A stretch of 64,000 nt of DNA from Dimorphilus gyrociliatus (lineage: Eukaryota; Annelida; Polychaeta; Dinophilidae): NCBI GenBank assembly GCA_904063045.1, contig CAJFCJ010000019.1, positions 1,503,700 to 1,567,699 of the forward strand, in the 5' to 3' direction. The notes beneath the pieces are model-generated. The model worked only from the letters and a program-made list of their open reading frames with translations, was not told where the DNA came from and did not search any database. The position numbers and the translations under genes are program-made. Each line of letters opens with the position of its first letter. Position 1 is the stretch's first letter. Positions 46,737-58,493 of the stretch are shown here, one piece after another.

Positions 46737-48324
46737 ATGGTATGTAATGCTTTATGTTTCGCTTTACTAAGACTATAGCTCTATCTTATATCATAGCCTA
46801 AAAAAAAGAAGTTCATTGACAAAAAAAAAGCTGTAACTTTCCACTTGGTGCATAGAAGCCAAAAGGATCCTTTACAAGCTGATGATGAAGCTCCCAAAAG
46901 GGTTTTACTGCCAACTGAAAAAGTTCGTCTTATTTTAATTTATTTCGAATGTAGTTGCATGAATTATATTTTCTGCATTTCTAGGAAAAATTGAATGCTC
47001 GTAAGGAAGAACAATTGAAATATGGCATAAACTTCGAAGATGAGTATGATTATATGCAACATTTAAAGGAGTCTAGGGAAATACACAATGTTGAGATGGA
47101 TGGTATTGACCACTGGATTGCCGAATCAAATGAGAATGAGTCCACATTAAATATTAAGCTACCGTCCAAACTCTTTGGATCTAATATGGAAACTGATGTT
47201 GGAATGTTAAACAAGGCAGCACCCGTTTCTGGACCTCGTTTGGATTTGGATCCCGATTTAGTAGCAGCAATGGATGATGATTTTAATTTTGATGATCCAG
47301 ACAATCAGTTAGAAGATGATTTCATTTCTAAGGCAAATTGTGAAGAAGGAGCAGAAGAAGACGAGGGGGAGTATGACGAATGTGATATGTCCAGCGATTT
47401 TGGAGAAGGAGACGATTTTTTTGATGAAAAGAGCTTTGGCGGTGAAACCTTCCGAACATCGAAATCTAGGTTTACAGAATATTCTGTAAGCAGCTCAGTT
47501 ATGCGTCGTAATGAAGGATTAAGCAATCTAGATGACCGGTTTGAAGAGCTTTTTGACCAATACGATGACGACGAGATCGGAGCTTTAGATCAGGAGGAAA
47601 TCCAGGGTAATTTAGGAGAGGACAATTTAGTACTGAAAGCTGCTCTGGAAGAATATGGAGAAGCGATGGAAGCTAAGGAACGGTTGGTATTTGTTTGATG
47701 GTGTGTTGATGTTTAATTGCGAAGTATTTTTTTAGAACTCTTAAAGATGAGGTTCGAATCCCTAAAACTCTCAATTATCAGGATTCAGATGAAGAATTTA
47801 TAGCTGTTGAAGTTGAAGAAGAGGACAAGGGCGAAAAATGGGATTGTGAAACGATACTAAGTAAACTACAAATATTTAAGATTAATAAAAGTTTAAATTA
47901 TATACATTTTTCAGCAACATACTCAACGATATATAATAATCCAAAAGTTATTGATGACAAACCGAAAAAAATTCAATTAACAAAAAGATTAGCTGTTCCC
48001 AATGATGCTCTTCCTTCACAAAATCGCGCAACAAATCGTCAAAAAGATAAGGATATATACAAGTAAGCAATTTTTTCTGTAAAAGTGATCGTAATAATTT
48101 TCCTATAAAATTTCAGACCAAACTTTGACAAAGCTTGCACTGTTAGAAATAAAGAAGAATCTGCCGAAGAACGCAAAGCAAGAAAGAAAGCTATAAAGGA
48201 TGAGCGGCGCGAAAGAAGAAAAGAGAAAAAAGACACTAAACTTACATTCAAATCGGAAAAATTAAAACAGCAGTCAGAAATTGTCAACTTACAAAAAAAT
48301 ATTTCTGCTGTAAAAATTGTTTAA
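46737..48324 (+). CDS. LTV1: LTV1 ribosome biogenesis factor
   Basis: LTV1 is a late pre-40S factor released after casein-kinase phosphorylation and controls head maturation and export. The coding start is odd but clear: ATG at 46737 is immediately followed by a donor (gtatgt), and the next exon starts PKKKKFIDKKKAVTFHLVHRSQKDPLQ, matching the vertebrate MPHRKKKPFIEKKKAVSFHLVHRSQ start. Later blocks: LNARKEEQLKYGINFEDEYDYMQHL, a long acidic region, SNLDDRFEELFDQYDDDEIG, and a basic end (ERKARKKAIKDERRERRKEKK). Six exons, stop at 48322-48324. Tandem with SNRNP70, 260 bases apart. Confidence 0.93.
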
Positions 48325-48584
48325 TGCTGTTGTTGACTTGTTTTTGAATGCTTACTGTAATAAAATTCGAATATGGCGCTGTCATCCATATCCGGCACGT
48401 GTTTTAAAACACTTCCGCTGCGTTGGTAGTCGCCATCTTGAAAAAGCCGCAAAAAAAAAACTGTGGTATTTTCTGAGACAATCGGACGTATAACGTAAGT
48501 TTTCTCAATAAAAATTGTTCTCAACAGCCAGGTGACGTTTATATGTTAATATAAAAAGGGTATTTAGGTTCATAAGTCAGCCAA

Positions 48585-49472
48585 ATGACTCAATATTTGC
48601 CACCTAATTTACTCGCTCTGTTCGCTCCGAGAGAACCCATACCTTACAAGGGACCGGTCGGTAAGCTTCCATGGGAAAAGGTAATAAAACCGTATAACGG
48701 TATCGCGGAATATGTAAAGTGTTTTGAGGACCCAAAAGATACACCGCCTCCAACTAGAATTGAAACTCGTGAAGAAAGAGCTGAAAGGAAAAGAAAGGAA
48801 CGCGCTGAAACCGCCGCTTACAAATTAGAACAGGATTTAGCGTTATGGGATCCTCACAGTGATGCAAATGCAACTTCAGATCCCTATAAGACTCTATTTG
48901 TAGCTCGGGTAAATTATGACACTTCGGAAAGTAAGTTAAAGCGTGAGTTTGAACAATACGGACCAATTAGAAAAATCAATATCGTTTACAACAAAAAGAA
49001 TGGTAATCCAAGAGGTTACGCTTTTATTGAATATGAGCATGAGAGAGACATGCATAGTGCATACAAAAGAGCAGACGGTAAGAAAATTGACGGTCGTCGA
49101 GTAGTAGTAGATGTGGAGCGGTCAAGAACCGTAAAAAACTGGAGACCTCGTAGGCTTGGAGGAGGATTGGGCAATACCAGGAGGGGCCCAACTGATATGA
49201 ATAGCTGCAGTAGAGCTGAGGACAGTTCTGAGAGGCGTGATAGATCCAGATCACGATCTAGGAAACGTCGAAGCCACTCCAGGTCTAAGGAACGCCGACA
49301 TCGTAGGTCTCGGTCTCGTGACAGACGTCGTCGAAGTAGATCTCGAGATAGAAAACGGCGTAGATCAAGATCACGTAATAGATCTAAATCAAAAGATAGG
49401 AGAAAGAGAGGGAGAAGCCGTGAAAATGGTGCAACAGAAGTGGAGGATGGAGAATATGTCGGTGATTATTAG
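48585..49472 (+). CDS. SNRNP70: U1 snRNP 70 kDa protein
   Basis: U1 snRNP subunit that binds stem-loop I of U1 snRNA and contacts SR proteins at 5' splice sites. Single exon, 295 residues. Conserved N-terminus ([21 protein letters not shown]), the helix that wraps U1C, then an RRM at about residues 100-180 with RNP2 LFVARVNY and RNP1 RGYAFIEY. The C-terminus is an RS/RD-rich tail ([19 protein letters not shown]) ending EDGEYVGDY. It is shorter than human (437) because the tail is trimmed. The 3' region is rich in GGTAAG motifs (separate feature). Confidence 0.97.
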   Translation: MTQYLPPNLLALFAPREPIPYKGPVGKLPWEKVIKPYNGIAEYVKCFEDPKDTPPPTRIETREERAERKRKERAETAAYKLEQDLALWDPHSDANATSDPYKTLFVARVNYDTSESKLKREFEQYGPIRKINIVYNKKNGNPRGYAFIEYEHERDMHSAYKRADGKKIDGRRVVVDVERSRTVKNWRPRRLGGGLGNTRRGPTDMNSCSRAEDSSERRDRSRSRSRKRRSHSRSKERRHRRSRSRDRRRRSRSRDRKRRRSRSRNRSKSKDRRKRGRSRENGATEVEDGEYVGDY

Positions 49473-49574
49473 GGAACTGTAAGTGTGTGTTAAGTTTTGC
49501 TTTTATTGTCCTTTATGTAACGTGCGCGTGTTCCTATAGGGCGACTTCGCCTGACTTCTTAAAAAAATACACTA

Positions 49575-49753
49575 TGTAAGGTAAGACCTGGTAAGATCGA
49601 GTCCAAAGTCCTATCAATGATTCAATGATGAGTGGTAAGGCTTGGTAAGATATATTTAAACTAAGCTTGAATTTTTTAGTCTTAAATTTTACGTTAGATA
49701 AAACCCAATAAAGTCTAAAAAAAAAAAAGATATTTATATTACGTTGAGGTAAG
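49575..49753 (+). promoter_or_regulatory. cluster of GGTAAG (5' splice site-like) motifs
   Basis: Five GGTAAG motifs (49580-49585, 49590-49595, 49634-49639, 49644-49649, 49748-49753) plus one TGTAAG lie in 180 bases of the SNRNP70 3' region, around the likely poly(A) signal AATAAA at 49707-49712. GGUAAG pairs with the 5' end of U1 snRNA. U1 bound near a poly(A) site can block polyadenylation through U1-70K in vertebrates and papillomavirus late mRNA, so this is a candidate feedback element. The count is direct observation; the function is inference. Confidence 0.4.
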
Positions 49754-49833
49754 GCAGCGATTTGGGTTCACATAAACATTGACGCTTAACGTAAATTAAA
49801 AAAAAGATATATACATATATAATATACATATAC

Positions 49834-49834
<1 letters not shown>

Positions 49835-49869
<35 letters not shown>
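49835..49869. repeat. (AT)n microsatellite
   Basis: About 17 AT units within a longer AT/TACA-rich block from 49801, downstream of SNRNP70. Confidence 0.95.
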
Positions 49870-49875
<6 letters not shown>

Positions 49876-50343
49876 AACTACAACTGTAAAAATAAATAAA
49901 AAAAATCATAAAGTTACGAAAATCTTAAGGAAACTATCATTTCGCAGGTAGTATGTATTCAGGTAAATTTCTTTGACTTTGAATATTGTATCCCCATTTG
50001 TGAATTGTTGTAATTCCAAACGGAAAACTGATTTTAAGGAATAGAAATTATAGAATATCATCTGAATAGTTACTTCATGTGATTGAAGACGTACTTTGAT
50101 ACATTGGTAGGTATACATAGCTCAATATGAAGCGACCAATGGACTCGAATCTAATCAAAGCTTGTGCTGTACTTGTTTTTTTTTCTATGACCGTTTTTAC
50201 TTATTTTTACTTCTCGTTGTTCTTTTGATTGATAGCAGTTGCTTTTGTTGAGTATCAATAAAAGTTGTTTAATCATTCCGAAAATATTAATCTGCAGAAC
50301 ACATACACAAAAAAAATTTACAAAATATTTACAATTAGTTTAA

Positions 50344-53300
50344 TCAGGCTGTTCCTCTTTTTAACTGTTCGCTGGCATCTCGAATCTGATTAACGCGTTT
50401 GGATAAAACTTGCTCGCGAGTTTTCATTTCCGTTATGATTACATTCTGTGCGTCGACAGCCTCTTTTAAATTTTTTACAATATCCTCAAGATTCAATTTA
50501 GCTAACGCTAACTTTGAATCTTCTACATCTTTTGCTAATTTTTCAAGGGAGGATGAATCGAGATGCTTAACTGCAGATAGTCTTTTCATTATATCTTTCA
50601 AATCCTTATCAGTTTTTTCCGTTGACGTTGTTACATTTTCAACGCTTCCAGCTGCTTGTTGAGACAAGTTGATAAGATTCTCAGTTAGTTTTTGAGCGCT
50701 ATCAGTTCTCTCAACTGCTGGCATTATATGGCTTGCATTCAGCTTTGTTACGTTGTTTGCTTGCTCTATGGCACTTGGTACTAGTTCATCAGCTTGGTTT
50801 GATAGAATATCGGATATGTTTTTCGTTGATTCCAGTTCGTCCTTTTGCTTGTTAGCCAACGTTTTCGCTTCATTTGCTATTTGAAGGGCTGAAGCAGAAT
50901 TTGTATTCGCTGGTGTCAGTTGGGTTTGAATAGACTTTGATACTCTGGTTGCATCTTCTGCTTGAGATTGGACCTTTGTTACTGTGGCTAGTGCATCATC
51001 AGCCTCTTTTTTAATTGCGGTTGATTTTGTGCCAAAGTTTTTCATTATATCAAGCATATTTGTGGCGCTATCGAAACTCTCCTTTTCCAATTGCTGTGCG
51101 TCTTTAGCAGTCGTGTGTGACGTCGATGTCTTTGAAAGTATATTTTTGGCTGAATCTGCCCTTTTCTCAGCATCGTTTTTCAGTTTCGAGGCTTCTTTAT
51201 TCGCCTCTGCAACTCTAGCAACTATGGAGGCAGCTTTACCTTTTTCTGTATCAGATTGAGCTTTAACATCACCGGATCTTGTATTCAAAGCGGTTGCTCT
51301 ATCTTGTAAAGCTTTTACGTTTGTTCCTATATCCGCAATTTTCTCCGCTTCATTCTTAGCTTCCATTGCCCGTCTCTCTGTATCAGTCGCATCATTCTTC
51401 AGTTTCTTAGTATTTTCCAGATTTGCATTTGACTCGTGTATAGCTGTGTTAGATTTCTCTTCCAATTTAACCAATTCGCTTTTTAACTCTTCATGACGTT
51501 TTACAATATCTTTTGCCACTTTTAGAGCTTCGTCCGCGTCTTTTTTAGCTTTATTTGCATCATTTCTTATCTTTTGAACTATACTTGTTGTCGATGTTAA
51601 ATCACCGGTTGCCGATGAAGATAAATCTTGCAGCTGTTTTTCAGCAGCTGTCAGAGAATCGGCTAGATTCCTTAATGTATACAATTGATCCCATACTGAT
51701 TCATCTAGCATTCGGACAGTTAAATTCGTAAGCTGTAGAGTTTCATCCAAAGTTGTTTTTCCCTCCGTCAGACACTCTTCCGCTTTAATAACGGATTTGT
51801 TTGCAGTAGCGAGAATCTTCGGTATTTCTTCATCTATCTTTACCCTAAACAATTGCATCGTACTATTCAGGCGGCTAATATCGCTAGATACTCTGTTTTC
51901 AAGTGTTGTTGCGGTAGATAAGAAGGATATTAATTTTGCCATTGATTCAACAGTATTCGATAGTCTATAAGCAAATGGTCCAAGAACTGTATTATTATCA
52001 TTTGTTTGAAGTATTTCTACGTAGTCACTAAGGTTCTGATTTAGTTCCCTAACTTTAACAACCTCTACGTCAACTCTACCGTAACACGAATCGCATACTG
52101 AAAGGGATGAAGGAATTGATTACAAGCTTATCTCCTATTTGATAATTATAAGATAATGCACGTACCCTTGCAAGTATTTGCTAAGTCATAAAAATTATCT
52201 TTGCATTCGTCGCACTTGTCTCCAACAACGTTGATCCTGCACTGGCACTTTCCAGTTTTTTGATCACATTTGCAGGTATTTCCTGCGCAATCAGCTTGTA
52301 CAGTTCCATCTTTGTTACATTTGCAAGCTATAATGTATAAAGAAAAGCTATAGCGATTAACTCTTATTTTCAAATAAATTCTTTCAACTCACGGAGGCAT
52401 CCTTCCCGAAATGGTCCCCAGAATCCAGAAAGACATGTTTGGCAGGATGAGTCCTTCCCATCTACATTAGCACTACATGTATCGCATTTATCACCCTTTG
52501 TACCATTTTTACAATCAAGGCAAATTCCTGTAGTTTCATTACAAGAGGGTGGTGAAGTAGCAGGGAACTTACAGTCACAATTAACACAAGCATTATAAGG
52601 ACTATTAGAAGTGGCTTTTCCCCTCCAATTTCCTGTTTTAGCATGGGAATATGACAATTAATTTTACATTAGTTTGTAATTTATATGTTAATTAATGTAT
52701 GGAAAAGGGATTAACCTTTAGAACAGCTTGCACACGATTTTCCGCCAACCTTCTTAGTCGCTGTACATTGACATTCCTCTACGGATGTTGATACTTCGCC
52801 AGATGTTCCCTCAACCGCTGAATCCAATCGAATATTCCGGAAGCTAATCAGTTGTGATCCGATTCTAGTTTTAACGTAGAGAGATTTCAACATTGCTAAA
52901 ACTCCTGAGAATGAGAAAGAATCGATTACAGTAGTGTCATTCAAGTACCATTGGGAATGATGTAAAACAACAGAAATCTGTTTGAATGTAGGAGTTATAG
53001 TTTGAGCTTCTAATTTGTAAAAAGTTGTAACATCCTCCCCCTTTATGTCACCAGTCATATAGATCACAGCTCCTTCATATTTTATAGGATTAGAAGATTG
53101 CACTTCAAAGGCCAATTTATTTCCATAAGCCGGTAGAAAATCCCCCGTCCACGAGGCTCTTTTAAAATCTCTTCTGCCATTGATCTCCGCCCACGGCCAA
53201 TTATCTATTTCTGAACTTGACGCTGTTAGCGTTTGCTTTTGGAAACCGGAAGCACTTTTACAAGCTGTCCCGTGACCAAAACAGAAGCATTTTTGACATC

Positions 53301-56300
53301 CTTCAGGATTGTCTGCTCTTAGATTGAAAGAATCCGATTTGCATTTCATACATTTATCTCCTTCCGTATTTAATTTACACGTGCATTTTCCTGCATTATC
53401 ACAAATTTTTCCAGTTGAACCGCTTGTGCTACAGTTGCAAGCTCTGTTTAATTTTAAGAGTTATCTTAAAATTGCTGTTTTTTATTATTATCCTAGACAT
53501 ATCAATTCTTTTATTTGATTTACTTACGAGCAACCATCTGCCGAAAACTTAAAGAACCCTTCTTCGCATTTATCACACATTCTTGATGTTATTGTTGGTT
53601 TACAAGGACATTGACCACTATCGGCGCATTGTGATCCTGTACTTCCATCCTTATTACAATTGCACGATGAGCAACCTTTTCCAGTTGAAAAACCCCAATG
53701 AAGGGGTAGGCAGGCTTTGCAACGTCTTTCAGTTGTGTCAGACGATGTGGAATTTTCGCCAAATTTGGCAACATTTGTTCTACAGGGACACTGTCCAGTC
53801 GTATAATCGCAGACACCGGTTTTAGAACCGAACGAATCACATTCGCATGCTGTTTGAACAAGTGAAAAAATATTGTTTTGGGATTGGGAATAAAACAGGG
53901 ATGTTCCTCAATTTAAACGGCGGAACCGTTAATTTCGTCGAATGGTCCATACTGGGTTAACGGTAATCGTGATGATGCTGGAGAATCGACCAGAGCCTCT
54001 TCTAACAGTTGTACTCTTTTCTCAAGAACGGATTTATTTGGACCAGTTGGTGTTGGTAACTTTCTTCTGTTTACCTGTGCAGCCGTTGATTTCACTTTCG
54101 GTGTTACTTGAGTTGGTTTGCTCGTTAAGATTTTTGTTGGTAGAGTTCGGCGATCAGTTTGAATAGCTTGCACGTCTTGATCGACTCCAACTTGGATGGC
54201 TCGAGCGTCTTGTTCGACTATAGCTTGACTCGCTGTCGATGCTGTGTCCACTTCAATTTGAGATGCGGTTGTCTTGAGATCATCTACTCGAGGTGGTGTT
54301 GGCGTTAATTCAATAATCTCCGAAGCTTGGCTTGCTATTGACTTTGTCTCAATGGCGCTCGGTTCAACTTGAAGCTTCTTTGCTTCAACAGAAGGTGTTG
54401 CTTGCGATGAAGCGTCCCTTGTATATAGTTCTTTAGCTTGTGTCATGTCTATCGACATTCGGTCGCTAAGACTTAAGTAGTCTCTGAAATCAAAGGAGTT
54501 TGATTCTGAAGGTAGAGAAGAAGGCCTTTCGGTAGGTGGAGGGGGAGGCTCTTCTCTCTCTTCAGAGTTTTTAGGTCGTTGAATGGGAGCTGGCATTAGA
54601 TTCAGTTTTAAAGATGGTTCAGATACGAATGATATTGTGTCATTGCTTATAGCCTGCTCAGGAGAATTATCTTTATGAACTCGCTTGATCTCAGATTCGT
54701 TAAAGTTGAATGCTCCCAAATAAACGTCTTTACTATAGAGTGGACTTTTAGGATCCTTTAAACCCAAATCTGAGGCCATTAATTCTTGTCTTTCGTATGG
54801 TTGATTGCCCCTACATTGTTCTCTGCACTTTTTCCATAGCAGGATAATGAGAATGATGAGAACAATCGCTAATCCAATGATTATGGCTATAAGTACCCCT
54901 GTTTGTAAACCACCTCCAGACGACTCATCTTTTTCCCCAGGATATGAACCTACTGTGACGAAATTAACGTTCCGAATCTTTCCAGGGGGATCTAATACAT
55001 CATTTACAAAGAAATGAACTTATTTTACTACTTACGTTGGCATCCGCTCGATGTGAAATTAAAAAAGCCTGGACGACATACTTCGCACATTCTACCCATA
55101 ACTCCAGGCTTACAAGGACATTGGCCACCTTGGGGAGAACACTGATGGCCTCCGGTTGTTCCAGTTTCATTGCATGCACAGGGAAGGGCTCCATTAACCA
55201 TTTCCGCCATTATTCCTCTTTCCATCGTCTTACAATCTGGATCTTGCAAAGCCGCATCCCTGGTACTTAAGGCACTTATTCTCTTTGTACAATCTTTTAA
55301 TTTTTCTTTCGACGTTATATCTTATAGATAAAAGACAAACATAGACATACTTATCAATGACTGATACAACTAAACGGAAATTCCGTGCCTACTTACTTGC
55401 AATATAAACAGTACTATTTATCAATGAAGGCATATATAATATCGCATCTATTAAAATTTCTGAAGCGGCATCATCTTTAGATTGACCAACTTTTACTTGA
55501 GCTGAATACTGACATCTAGCGTCTATAGTGACAGTATCGCTGCTTAACCAGGATTGAGCTTGTCCACTTGTAAGGTTTGTCAAAGAAAAGGATTTTAGCA
55601 GACCAGCTGGCTGTGAACAAGCAGGTGTAATGGTTTCGTTTGTACGATTTTTATAATAATCTAATGATATTGCTGCATCGACGCTTAGGACGCTTAATTC
55701 AAGGGTAACTTCTGCCCAAGAATTTGTAACGTTTGTTGAATATCGAAGTCCTAGATTGTATTCCCAAAGAATCATCGTTTGACGTTCTATACCGTTTACA
55801 TTGTCAAATACAGCCGTTTGTCCAGTTTTGCAGACAGCAAATTGTCTTCCGGTATATTTAACTTCAGATGATTTAATTTTTGATGTAAGTACACAAGTAC
55901 TACTTTTCTCAATAGGCTGAGAGTACAACCCATCGATATAAGGCACGAATTGATTTTTACCAATTGTTGAACAGTTTCTTCCCGATAAACCTAGTCTACA
56001 GGTGCATACACCCGAAACTTTATTGCATACTAAAGAGGCTGATCCCCCCCTATCGCAGGCGCAATCTCTGCAATCATCCGTTGTCAACTGTGGATAGGAA
56101 TAGTAGCCTTCTTTACAGATTGAACAACTCCGACCACCAATATTTGCCTTACAAGGACATTGTCCATTCTCGTAATTGCATACATTACTAGAGCCAACAG
56201 TTCCAAGTGTTCTACAGGCGCATTCCTTACAAACACCTTTTGATTCTGGAAGTAGTAGACCATAGTACTGGTCCTTACATCTATCACAACGTCTTCCCGT

Positions 56301-57967
56301 GACTTGTACCTTACAAGGACACTGTCCAGGTAAGACGGAAAGATGACTACATTTGGTATCGTTATTGACGACTCCACTTAATTCACAATCGCAGTCCAAG
56401 CATACTCCAGGATCGTTTAGATTAGCGGATATATTACGATAGTAGCCAGCCGTACAACTCTCGCAATTATTACCTATAGTATTATGGGTACAATTATCGC
56501 AGACCCCTCTGTTTAGAGCCTTATCATAATGACAAGAAGAAGCGTGATCGTTGCATTCACATTCTGTTTTAGGATATAATAAAATAAACTAGTATTAAAT
56601 AGTAAATAAAGAATTAGATGTTTACTTTCACATTCGTTAGCAGTTCCATCGGGATATGGTAAGTAATTACCGGCTTTCCAGGGTCGATTGTTGTATAAAG
56701 GTAAGCATTTCTCGCAACTTATACCGTCAGTATTATGGGAGCATACGCACGCCATTTTCCCATTATCTTTCCTACAATATTTCGCATGTAGATTACATTG
56801 GCAACCGGCAATTAATTGAACGTCATTTATCCCGTAGAAGTATCTTAGTAAATCTTTCTTGTCTTGCCTAAATTCATAGCCATCGGTATTTGGTGCTTCT
56901 AATCTTAACCTTAGATCGGTGAACGTTAAGAAGCTATTCAATTTAGTTTTATCGAAAGTTTCGTATAGTTTCTCGTAATTTGTTAAAGATGTACCTAGAA
57001 ACGGTTGGAAGCGGTCGGCGACTACTTCGAAATAAAGTCTACCATTCGAAAATGGTAATCTATGAGAATATTTCTGAGTACAGACAACCGTATCCGGTTT
57101 ATCATTAGGTATTTGGGTAACGGAGTCTTTAGGACATTTTTGGTTATAGATTTGTAAAGGTTCCCACGTTTTTCCAAAGTCATCAGATTTTTCAAGTACC
57201 GCTATCCTAGGTCTAGACGTAGTAAATTGAAAATAAAAATCTGTTTGCAATTCGTAAGCATGATCCATAGAAATTGTAATATTAGTTGCCAAAGGAGTTG
57301 GATAGTCTATCCAAGTTTTAGACTGCCACCATGTCTTTTCATTTCCAGATCCAATATTTGGTATCGTATCGTACAAATACTCCAAGGGATGTTTTTTATC
57401 ATTTTTCGAAGCGTCACATTTATCGCAAAAAGTAGACGCCTAATAAAAAACAATAAATATTTGCGTAAGTTTTATTTTTTTTTTAAAAAAACAAAAAAAA
57501 GGAAAGAAAAAAAAAATTCATCATCGATTTCGGTTATTATTCAAGCTTTATTCTATTTATCGATTTCGGTTTAGACAGCAATTTTTTCTTTTTGCAGCTG
57601 TTCCAATCAACCAATAGACACGCGTGCGTTTTTATATATGTATATACCAATATATAGATATATATACTTTTACGTAAATAGAGAAAATGTAATAAAAAAA
57701 AAAAAAGAAAAGAAGAAATAAATATAAAAGTGTTAATTTAACTCATACAATAAGGCAATTAATGAGAATCTTACCTGATTAATACAATAATCCGCTGGTG
57801 GTGTACCACAAGTAATATCTGGATCGATTGTTACATTAAAGTTAGCATTTGCTTCCCGTAGTAGATGTGATGGTTCGCTTATACAAGCAAAATATTTAAT
57901 CTTCGAATTTACGACAGTTTGGCAAGGATTACTCTGTTATGATAAACAATTACTAATTAATTAGTGA

Positions 57968-58003
<36 letters not shown>

Positions 58004-58191
58004 TATTTCTATACATAGAATTCATTATATTTTTTAAATTATGACTCTTTTGCAAAGTACTTGGTTTTTTTTATACGATTATCAATTAAAAAAGTCAATT
58101 TTTTACTTACGAGTATAGTTCTGGGAGCTGTTTCGCATTTTACAAAAGTGACGCCTAAACAGCATAGAATGAGATTTATCACAATAAACAT
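50344..58191 (-). CDS. laminin chain with beta-type and gamma-type parts
   Basis: Extracellular basement-membrane chain. Ten exons (58111-58191, 57775-57933, 56626-57439, 55397-56563, 55036-55320, 53528-53849, 52716-53443, 52393-52632, 52166-52327, 50344-52097) sum to 5712 bases, exactly 1904 codons. Order: signal peptide (MFIVINLILCCLGVTFVKC), LN domain (KTWWQSKTWID, FGKTWEPL), five LE repeats, an LF (IV type B) domain starting GKNQFVPYIDGLYSQP, four to five LE repeats (SGCQPCECDS across the exon 5/6 join), an L4 (IV type A) domain (WAEINGRRDFKRASWTGDF, YGNKLAFEV), more LE repeats, then CDSCYGRVDVEVVKV and a 560-residue coiled coil ending EQLKRGTA. LF marks beta chains; L4 marks gamma or alpha chains. 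There is no C-terminal Cys for the usual beta-gamma disulfide and no LG domains. Exon 6 can be replaced by a transmembrane exon (next entry). Confidence 0.88.
53913..54952 (-). CDS. alternative laminin exon: membrane helix and tail
   Basis: A 1040-base open exon between laminin exons 5 and 6. Acceptor gtcacag at 54953; it joins exon 5 in phase 1 (CAA C|TA), the same phase as exon 6 (C|CA). It encodes about 346 residues: a Gly/Ser/acidic stalk (YPGEKDESSGGG), a membrane helix (GVLIAIIIGLAIVLIILIIL, about residues 854-875), a stop-transfer WKKC, then a cytoplasmic tail of about 305 residues with EEREEPPPPP, several ASQ/SQA repeats and a short heptad run (VLEKRVQLLEEALV), ending in a TAA at 53913. 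With exons 1-5 it totals 3546 bases, exactly 1182 codons, giving a 1181-residue type I membrane protein LN-LE-LF-LE-TM-tail. Only 63 bases separate the stop from exon 6, and no AATAAA is seen there, so how the transcript ends is unknown. Confidence 0.75.
57440..57774 (-). other. laminin intron 2, low complexity
   Basis: A 335-base GT-AG intron of A/T runs between laminin exons 2 and 3, longer than most local introns. No embedded gene was recognised. Confidence 0.75.
57971..58000. repeat. (AT)n microsatellite in laminin intron 1
   Basis: About 15 AT units within the first laminin intron (57934-58110). Confidence 0.95.
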
Positions 58192-58493
58192 CTTCCGTTC
58201 AATGTATCTTTCGTAAAAAAAGGAGTTTTAAAACTGTGACAAACTGCGGACTTTGTGTGCATCTGGCGTCGGATTGGGGAGCTCTGAAAAGAAAAAATAT
58301 AACGCACCTGCGCTCGTTTGCATTCTAAAATCGATTGAAAGTTTGCACGAACTAATGAATAATGCTCTAAATGATTGTAGGATCTTGAGAAAATTTGTTT
58401 TATGGATTGTGAGAAAATGTTTGCATAACTTTAGAGGTTATTGAACTCGGTATATAAAAAAAGCTAAACGATTTTTATACTGCCGAACTCAAT
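58192..58493. other. laminin upstream region, no gene seen
   Basis: About 300 bases between the laminin start and the tRNA-Sec control elements. It would hold the laminin promoter and 5' UTR. A 63-codon open frame on the plus strand has no recognisable product. Confidence 0.6.

Larger units (their letters stand above)
49473..50343. other. SNRNP70/laminin convergent 3' gap
   Basis: 871 bases holding the GGTAAG cluster, an (AT)n tract and 3' UTRs of both genes. No coding sequence recognised. Confidence 0.7.

Noticed and set aside
53860-53930. In-frame readthrough of the membrane exon into laminin exon 6 via a weak donor (G|GTTCCG)
   Set aside because: The phase fits, but the donor is poor, and it would put disulfide-rich LE repeats in the cytoplasm.
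53849-58191. Two separate laminin-like genes instead of one
   Set aside because: The right part has no start codon or signal exon of its own, its first exon needs a phase-1 donor, and exon 5 supplies one that gives a perfect LE joint. One gene with two outcomes explains more, although a fusion origin remains possible.
58245-58444. A 63-codon plus-strand frame upstream of laminin
   Set aside because: No recognisable domain, no splice context and an ordinary length for chance frames here.
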